A stretch of DNA of 64,000 bases from JAPLJM01 sp963708515 (GTDB lineage: Bacteria; Desulfobacterota; Syntrophia; Syntrophales; Fen-1087): assembly GCA_963708515.1 (NCBI GenBank), contig CAVPSX010000023.1, forward strand, positions 1-64,000. The letters run 5' to 3'. The notes under the pieces are model-generated. The model worked only from the letters and a program-made list of their open reading frames with translations, had not been told where the DNA came from and ran no database searches. Made by a program: the position numbers and the translations under genes. Shown here piece by piece: positions 59,437 through 64,000 of this stretch (position 1 is the first letter of the stretch; each line of letters begins with the position of its first letter).

Positions 59437-60452
59437 TAAAACTGCTCCAGAAACCGCCAGTCATTCTCAAAAAACAGCCGGATGTCCGATACGCCGTATT
59501 TGAGCATGGCAATCCGCTCGAGACCGAGCCCGAAAGCAAAACCGGAAATGGCTTCCGGATCGTACCCCACATTCTTGAAGACCTCCGGATCCACCATTCC
59601 CGATCCGAGGATTTCCAGCCAGCCGCTTTGCCCGCAGACGCGGCAGCCGGTCCCCCTGCAAATCACGCACCGGATGTCGACCTCAGCGCTGGGTTCGGTG
59701 AACGGGAAAAAACTGGGGCGGAACCGGATGGCCGTATTCTCGCCGAATATTCTTTCGATGAAGAACGTCAGCACGCCTTTAAGATCTCCAAAGGTAATGC
59801 CCTTATCGACGAGCAGTCCTTCGATCTGATGAAACATGGGCGTATGGGATATATCGGAATCGGGCCGGTAGACGCGGCCGGGCGACAGGATCCGCACGGG
59901 CGGCTTGAGTTTTTCCATCGTCCGGATCTGCACGGGAGACGTATGCGTCCGCAGGACGATATTTTCTTCAATATAAAACGTGTCCTGCATATCCCGTGCG
60001 GGGTGGTCCCTGGGAATATTCAGGGCTTCGAAATTATAATACTCCAGTTCAATCTCCGGACCTTCCACAACGGAAAATCCAAGTCCGGCAAATATTTCGC
60101 AAATCTCGCGGCTTACCCGGATAATGGGATGAAGCCTTCCGGGCCGGGCTGCCCGGCCCGGAAGGGTGACGTCCATTTTGTCTTCAAGAAGCGCCTGTTT
60201 CCGTTTTTTCAGGGTCACGCGCTGCAGGGCCTGGTCGATCGCCTCTGCAAGGATCTCCTTCATTTCATTGGTAAGCCTGCCGAAAAGCGGCCTTTCTTCC
60301 AGCGGCGCCTGGCTGACATTCCGAAGCAGGCTGGTGAGCAGTCCTTTGCGCCCAAGGTATTGGGTTCTAATCGCAAGGAGCGCTTCTTCCGTTTCCGCCT
60401 GATTCAGTTCGGCGAACGCTTTGACCCGGAGCTCCTCTAAATCATTGATCAT
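59436..60452 (-). CDS. pheS: Phenylalanyl-tRNA synthetase alpha subunit
   Basis: The 338-residue class II synthetase has an N-terminal coiled coil (about 1-85), motif 2-like RVYRPDSDISHTPMFHQIEGL and FRPSFFPFTEPSAEVDI, a cysteine cluster CRGTGCRVCGQSGW and motif 3 GFAFGLGLERIAMLKYG. It binds ATP and Phe and works with PheT. Its ATG overlaps the rplT stop by 4 bases (ATGA) and its stop touches the pheT start. Confidence 0.97.
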   Translation of the reverse strand: MINDLEELRVKAFAELNQAETEEALLAIRTQYLGRKGLLTSLLRNVSQAPLEERPLFGRLTNEMKEILAEAIDQALQRVTLKKRKQALLEDKMDVTLPGRAARPGRLHPIIRVSREICEIFAGLGFSVVEGPEIELEYYNFEALNIPRDHPARDMQDTFYIEENIVLRTHTSPVQIRTMEKLKPPVRILSPGRVYRPDSDISHTPMFHQIEGLLVDKGITFGDLKGVLTFFIERIFGENTAIRFRPSFFPFTEPSAEVDIRCVICRGTGCRVCGQSGWLEILGSGMVDPEVFKNVGYDPEAISGFAFGLGLERIAMLKYGVSDIRLFFENDWRFLEQF

Positions 60453-60808
60453 GCCGTCAGGCTTTCCTTTGCGATGGTCACAATTTGCGAGAATGCCCGG
60501 GCATCATGCACCGCCAGATCAGCCAACACCTTCCTGTCGATTTCGATATGGGCCTTTTTCATCCCGTCGATTAAACGGCTGTAGGCTATATCATTAAGCC
60601 TGGCTGCGGCATTGATCCGGACAATCCAGAGTTTTCGAAATTCGCGCTTGCGCACCCGCCGGTCCCGGAAAGCGTATTTCATGGACCTTTCGACTGCTTC
60701 GGTGGCGGTCCTGATCAAGCGGCTCCTTGCTCCGAAGAAGCCCTTTGCCATCTTCAGTATCTTCCTTCTTTTCTTCTTGCCTGTTACGGCTCTTTTTACC
60801 CGCGGCAT
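60449..60808 (-). CDS. rplT: Ribosomal protein L20
   Basis: The 119-residue basic protein begins MPRVKRAVTGKKKRRKILKMAKGFFGARSRLIRTATEAVERSMKYAFRDRR and matches L20 in full. It binds 23S rRNA early in 50S assembly and in many bacteria represses its own operon. It lies between rpmI and pheS, with a 4-base overlap to pheS. Confidence 0.98.
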   Translation of the reverse strand: MPRVKRAVTGKKKRRKILKMAKGFFGARSRLIRTATEAVERSMKYAFRDRRVRKREFRKLWIVRINAAARLNDIAYSRLIDGMKKAHIEIDRKVLADLAVHDARAFSQIVTIAKESLTA

Positions 60809-60856
60809 TTTTCCTGTCTCCTGATAGGGTGATTTTCAGCGTCGGATTGTATCCGG

Positions 60857-61054
60857 TTATAAGTAAGGTATCAGCTTCTTGATGCCCCTCTCATCGGATG
60901 GGTCGAGAATGGCTGCTTTTCTCAAGTTTCTTTTTCTCTTTCGTGTCTTGGATGTCAGGATGTGGCTGGCGTAAGCCTTGCTTCGTTTGACCTTTCCGGT
61001 CCCCGTCAAGCTGAAACGTTTCGCCGCACCCCGGTGTGTTTTAATTTTTGGCAT
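60857..61054 (-). CDS. rpmI: Ribosomal protein L35
   Basis: The 65-residue protein MPKIKTHRGAAKRFSLTGTG ... RKRNLRKAAILDPSDERGIKKLIPYL is L35. It is 48 bases upstream of rplT and 123 bases downstream of infC, the standard order. Confidence 0.98.
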   Translation of the reverse strand: MPKIKTHRGAAKRFSLTGTGKVKRSKAYASHILTSKTRKRKRNLRKAAILDPSDERGIKKLIPYL

Positions 61055-61117
61055 TGATTTCTCCCCTTTTTATAATGATTACGGAACACGATATTCCCAT
61101 TCTTCACAATTTAAATC

Positions 61118-61175
61118 ATTGAAAAATGGCTTCGCCGATTGCGAACCATTGTCCAGTGGTTATGCAAAGCTCACA
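61118..61175. repeat. Uninterrupted copy of a 58-base repeat
   Basis: TTGAAAAATGGCTTCGCCGA, TTGCGAACCATTGTCCAGTG and TTATGCAAAGCTC lie between infC and rpmI. The same sequence is found in two separated halves at 13540-13580 and 13683-13725. Confidence 0.55.
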
Positions 61176-61177
61176 AT

Positions 61178-61690
61178 TTATTTTTTCGGAGGCGCCAGGA
61201 TCATAATCATGTTCCGGCCTTCGAGTCTCGGCTGCTGCTCGACGATGGAAACCTCCGCCAACGCCTCGCGGATGTCCTCCATCATTTTTCTGCCTATTTC
61301 CGAGTAGGCAATTTCACGGCCCCGGAACATCATGGTGATCTTGACCTTATCGTGCTGATCAAGAAATTTTCTGATGTGCTTGATCTTCACCTGCAGATCA
61401 TGCGTCTCCGTTTTTGGTCTCAACCGTATTTCCTTGACCTGTATGGTGGTCTGGCTCTTCTTGGCGTCCTGGAGCTTTTTGCTCTGCTGGTAGCGGAATT
61501 TCCCATAATCCAGGATTCTGCACACAGGCGGATCGGATGTAGGCGCCACTTCGACCAGATCCAGTCCTCCCTTGGCCGCTTCCGACAGGGCATCCGCTAA
61601 AGAGATAATGCCCAGTTGCCTGCCCTCCGCATCGATCACGCGAACCTGGGCAGCCCTGATCTCCCGGTTAATTTTTAACTCTTTACTTAT
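61178..61690 (-). CDS. infC: Translation initiation factor IF-3 with non-standard AUA start
   Basis: The conserved IF-3 N-terminus INREIRAAQVRVIDAEGRQL lies upstream of the first GTG (61639), and an in-frame TGA sits at 61694-61696. The only start with a proper Shine-Dalgarno distance (GGAGGTG 61695-61701, 4 bases before) is ATA at 61688-61690, giving 170 residues. IF-3 N- and C-domains follow (PPVCRILDYGKFRYQQ, then KITMMFRGREIAYSEIG). Unusual infC starts (AUU in E. coli) let IF-3 repress its own synthesis. The gene lies between thrS and rpmI. Confidence 0.93.
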   Translation of the reverse strand: MSKELKINREIRAAQVRVIDAEGRQLGIISLADALSEAAKGGLDLVEVAPTSDPPVCRILDYGKFRYQQSKKLQDAKKSQTTIQVKEIRLRPKTETHDLQVKIKHIRKFLDQHDKVKITMMFRGREIAYSEIGRKMMEDIREALAEVSIVEQQPRLEGRNMIMILAPPKK

Positions 61691-61716
61691 AGGTCACCTC
61701 CAGCAGATAATATAAG

Positions 61717-63636
61717 TCATTGATATTGTGCGCACTGCTCTTTCACCAGCGCGATAAATTCATCCGGGGTCATGGCGGCGATGGTTTTCCCATCCCGCCG
61801 GCGTGGCGCAAGATGCCCGGCCTCCATTTCGCGGTCGCCGATCACGAGCATGTATGGAATTTTCTGCATCTGCGCCTGCCGGATCTTGAAGCCGAGCTTT
61901 TCGTTGTCGAATCCTTTTTCCACGCGGACTCCCGCATCGTTGAGCCGCTGATAGACCGTCTCGCCGTAGGGAATATGCTTATCCGTCACGGACAGCAGAA
62001 CAGCCTGCACAGGCGACAGCCAGATGGGGAAGGCGCCGGCGTAATGTTCAATCAGGACTCCCATGAACCGTTCGATGGCGCCCAGAATCACGCGGTGCAG
62101 CATGACCGGCCGGTGCTTTTCACCATCCGCGCCAATATAGCTCAGATCGAACCGCTCCGGCAAGGTAAAATCACACTGAATGGTGGCGCACTGCCACTTC
62201 CGCTTCAGGGCATCCTTCAGCTTGAAATCGATTTTCGGCCCATAGAAGGCGCCGTCGCCCTCGTTGATATCGTAGGCCATCCGGTTGTCCTTCAGGGCGT
62301 TCTTCAGGGCGGACGTCGCCATCTCCCAGTCTGCATCGGACCCGATGGATTTGGCCGGGCGGGTGCTCAGTTCGACTTCATATTCAAATCCGAATATTTT
62401 CATGGCGTACGCCACAAAATCCGCGATGGCGCGGATCTCGGCGTTGAGCTGATCCGGCGTGCAGAGGATATGGGCGTCGTCCTGCGTGAACTGGCGGGCA
62501 CGCATGAGACCATGAAGGACGCCGGTCTTTTCATGACGGTGCACCGTGCCCAGCTCAAAATAGCGCAAGGGAAGGTCCCGATAACTGCGAATCCTCGATT
62601 TGTAGATGAGCATGTGGGACAGGCAATTCATCGGCTTGATCCCGTATTCCTGCTCATCTACCACCGTGTAGTACATATTTTCCCGATAGTGCTCGTAATG
62701 GCCCGATTTTTTCCAGAGGTCGGCTTTGAGGATCTGAGGCCCCATGACCATGTCATAGCCGCGCTTCAGGTGTTCCTTACGTTCCCAGTCCTCGATGAGA
62801 TAACGCAGCAGCATGCCTCTGGGGTGAAAGATAACCAACCCCGGCCCTGCCTCGTCGTTCATCTGGAAGAGGTCCAGTTCCCGGCCCAGCCTGCGGTGAT
62901 CCCGCTTTTTTGCCTCTTCGAGAATGTGCAGATGCTCGGTCAGCTGCTCTTGTGTGGCGAAACCCGTCCCGTATATGCGCTGCAGCATCCTGTTCTTTTC
63001 GTCTCCCCGCCAGTAGGCGCCGGCCACGTTCAGCAGTTTGAATGCTTTGATCATGCCGGTTGCGGGAACGTGAGGCCCCCGGCACAGGTCAAGGTAGCCG
63101 CCCTGCGTATAGAGGCTGACCGTTTTGACATCGTCCGGCAGATCGTTGAGCAGTTCGACCTTATAGGATTCGCCTCTGCCTTTGAACAGCGCAACGGCCT
63201 CTTCGCGCGGCACGTCCTGCCGGCTGAACGGATGATTGGCCGCAGCAATCTCGTGCATCCGGTTTTCGATCTTTTCCAGATCCGCCGGCGTGAAGGTTTC
63301 GGCATATTCGAAATCGTAGTAGAACCCGTCTTCGATCGACGGACCGATAGCGACCTGCACATCCTGGAAAATATCCTGGACGGCCTGTGCCATAACGTGG
63401 GCAATGCTGTGTCGGAGGATGGAAAGGCCCTCTTTCGATTGACTGTCAATGAGGGATAAAACACCGCCGGTCTGTACGGGGGAACTCAAATCCACCGGCT
63501 GCCCGTTGATTTTGGCGGCAACCGTCGATGACAGCCTCTCCGGCTTCCAGGAACGGATGATTTCCGCAACAGGGGCGCCTGCCCGACATGCCTGTTCGGA
63601 ACCGTCGGGAAACGCGATTTTGATGTCATTCATCAT
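61717..63636 (-). CDS. thrS: Threonyl-tRNA synthetase
   Basis: The 639-residue class II synthetase has an N-terminal TGS domain (1-62), the editing domain with HSIAHVMAQA and the catalytic core with RNMLQRIYGTGF, GPQILKADLWKKSGHYEHY, MNCLSHMLIYKSRIRSYRDLPLR, FTQDDAHI and HRVILGAIERFMGVLIEHYAG, and a C-terminal anticodon domain. It charges tRNA-Thr and removes Ser. It leads the operon thrS-infC-rpmI-rplT-pheS-pheT-ihfA; infC begins 26 bases after its stop. Confidence 0.97.
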   Translation of the reverse strand: MMNDIKIAFPDGSEQACRAGAPVAEIIRSWKPERLSSTVAAKINGQPVDLSSPVQTGGVLSLIDSQSKEGLSILRHSIAHVMAQAVQDIFQDVQVAIGPSIEDGFYYDFEYAETFTPADLEKIENRMHEIAAANHPFSRQDVPREEAVALFKGRGESYKVELLNDLPDDVKTVSLYTQGGYLDLCRGPHVPATGMIKAFKLLNVAGAYWRGDEKNRMLQRIYGTGFATQEQLTEHLHILEEAKKRDHRRLGRELDLFQMNDEAGPGLVIFHPRGMLLRYLIEDWERKEHLKRGYDMVMGPQILKADLWKKSGHYEHYRENMYYTVVDEQEYGIKPMNCLSHMLIYKSRIRSYRDLPLRYFELGTVHRHEKTGVLHGLMRARQFTQDDAHILCTPDQLNAEIRAIADFVAYAMKIFGFEYEVELSTRPAKSIGSDADWEMATSALKNALKDNRMAYDINEGDGAFYGPKIDFKLKDALKRKWQCATIQCDFTLPERFDLSYIGADGEKHRPVMLHRVILGAIERFMGVLIEHYAGAFPIWLSPVQAVLLSVTDKHIPYGETVYQRLNDAGVRVEKGFDNEKLGFKIRQAQMQKIPYMLVIGDREMEAGHLAPRRRDGKTIAAMTPDEFIALVKEQCAQYQ

Positions 63637-63712
63637 AAAGCCGATATCGTATGTAAAAACAAATACGGAGCCAAATTTTCAGTGCTTTTCAGATCACTGC
63701 CGCCATTAAATA

Positions 63713-63747
63713 AAGGGCATCATCACCTTGCCGCTGTTGATGCCCTT
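63713..63747 (-). terminator. Terminator of tRNA-Val / thrS leader hairpin
   Basis: On the minus strand AAGGGCATCA and TGATGCCCTT with a 15-base loop, followed by TATTTAA. It lies between tRNA-Val and thrS and would end the tRNA transcript. Confidence 0.65.
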
Positions 63748-63789
63748 AGCACACCGTTACATGGATGACGTCAATCCGGAACAATAAAA

Positions 63790-63866
63790 TGGTAGGCACG
63801 CAGGGATTTGAACCCTGGACATCCACCGCGTCAGGATGGCGCTCTCCCCCTGAGCTACGTGCCTAC
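63790..63866 (-). tRNA. tRNA-Val (GAC)
   Basis: Minus strand: GTAGGCACGTAGCTCAGGGG start, anticodon loop CTGACGC (anticodon GAC), T-loop GGTTCAAATC and an encoded CCA. 77 bases, complete cloverleaf. Confidence 0.96.
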
Positions 63867-64000
63867 ATGTGAATTTACACTAAAAAGGCAGTTTTTCTAA
63901 CAGGAAAATGCTGTTATGTCAAGACAAATATCATTGTTTCCATCACTCTTTCCGGTTTTCAGGTGCTGTTGATCAACCTGACGCCTTTGACCACATAATG

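Noticed and set aside
61720..63459. 579-codon open frame antisense to thrS
   Set aside because: Composition is His/Pro/Gln-rich as expected for the reverse of a GC-rich gene; thrS motifs on the other strand are unequivocal.
63640..63790. T-box or attenuator controlling thrS
   Set aside because: No specifier loop or T-box sequence is visible; the hairpin is best explained as the tRNA-Val terminator.

Overview
The window reads as chromosome of an anaerobic, Gram-negative deltaproteobacterium (Desulfobacterota). Syntrophus/Smithella-type Syntrophales is my best guess, from gene content and protein style only; no marker gene proves it. Supporting signs are a PxxKW cysteine-rich protein, CCG-domain (HdrB-like) and acyl-CoA enzymes, a bacteriohemerythrin, TrmFO, an MltA lipoprotein and the run thrS-infC-rpmI-rplT-pheS-pheT-ihfA-merR.

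Layout. 0.2-5.7 kb is AT-richer and accessory: a frameshifted SYLF lipoprotein-like gene, a DUF4440-like secreted protein, a higBA toxin-antitoxin pair, a K+ channel, a ferritin-like/receiver protein, a bacteriohemerythrin and several copies of a dispersed intergenic repeat. 5.8-18.1 kb is denser and GC-richer: enoyl-CoA hydratase, CCG protein, TatD, hotdog thioesterase, nitronate monooxygenase, PPC-domain protein, esterase, GDPD, methyltransferase, then mltA-acetyltransferase-recN-nadK on the minus strand. 18.3-24 kb holds a serine/threonine dehydratase, an IS91-type transposase remnant and a manganese-riboswitch operon ending in a P-type ATPase. 24-27.7 kb is AT-rich with repeats, a second IS91 remnant, a kinase-like protein and a FecR-domain protein. 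27.8-33.1 kb is a compact minus-strand cluster (acetyltransferase, MFS transporter, HisC-like aminotransferase, RsbW-like ATPase fused to an acetyltransferase-like region) followed by a truncated MobA-like gene. 33.1-40.1 kb is accessory again: lipoproteins, a phasin/PHA-synthase-like pair, a small Lys-rich protein, SWIB and Hsp20 proteins and plasmid/phage debris. 40.16-40.54 kb carries four tRNA genes. From 42.5 kb on the content is mostly housekeeping: dprA-topA-trmFO, an acyl-CoA ligase, Fe-SOD, radC, an M50 protease, trpS-scpA-scpB-rluB, three HU/IHF-family genes, the translation-factor and synthetase operon, and tRNA-Val.

How the parts fit. The clearest regulatory unit is at 20.04-23.98 kb: a consensus promoter, a yybP-ykoY (Mn2+) aptamer whose closing stem competes with an intrinsic terminator, then a small membrane protein, a zinc-ribbon protein and a Ca2+/Mn2+-type P-ATPase. 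This should be a manganese export unit. The best candidate for an undescribed system is the 27.8-32.5 kb cluster. A duplicated 5'-leader hairpin module in front of the FecR gene and of a 39-residue Lys-rich gene is a candidate new cis-regulatory RNA. All names come from reading the sequence and recalled family motifs; no searches were run.
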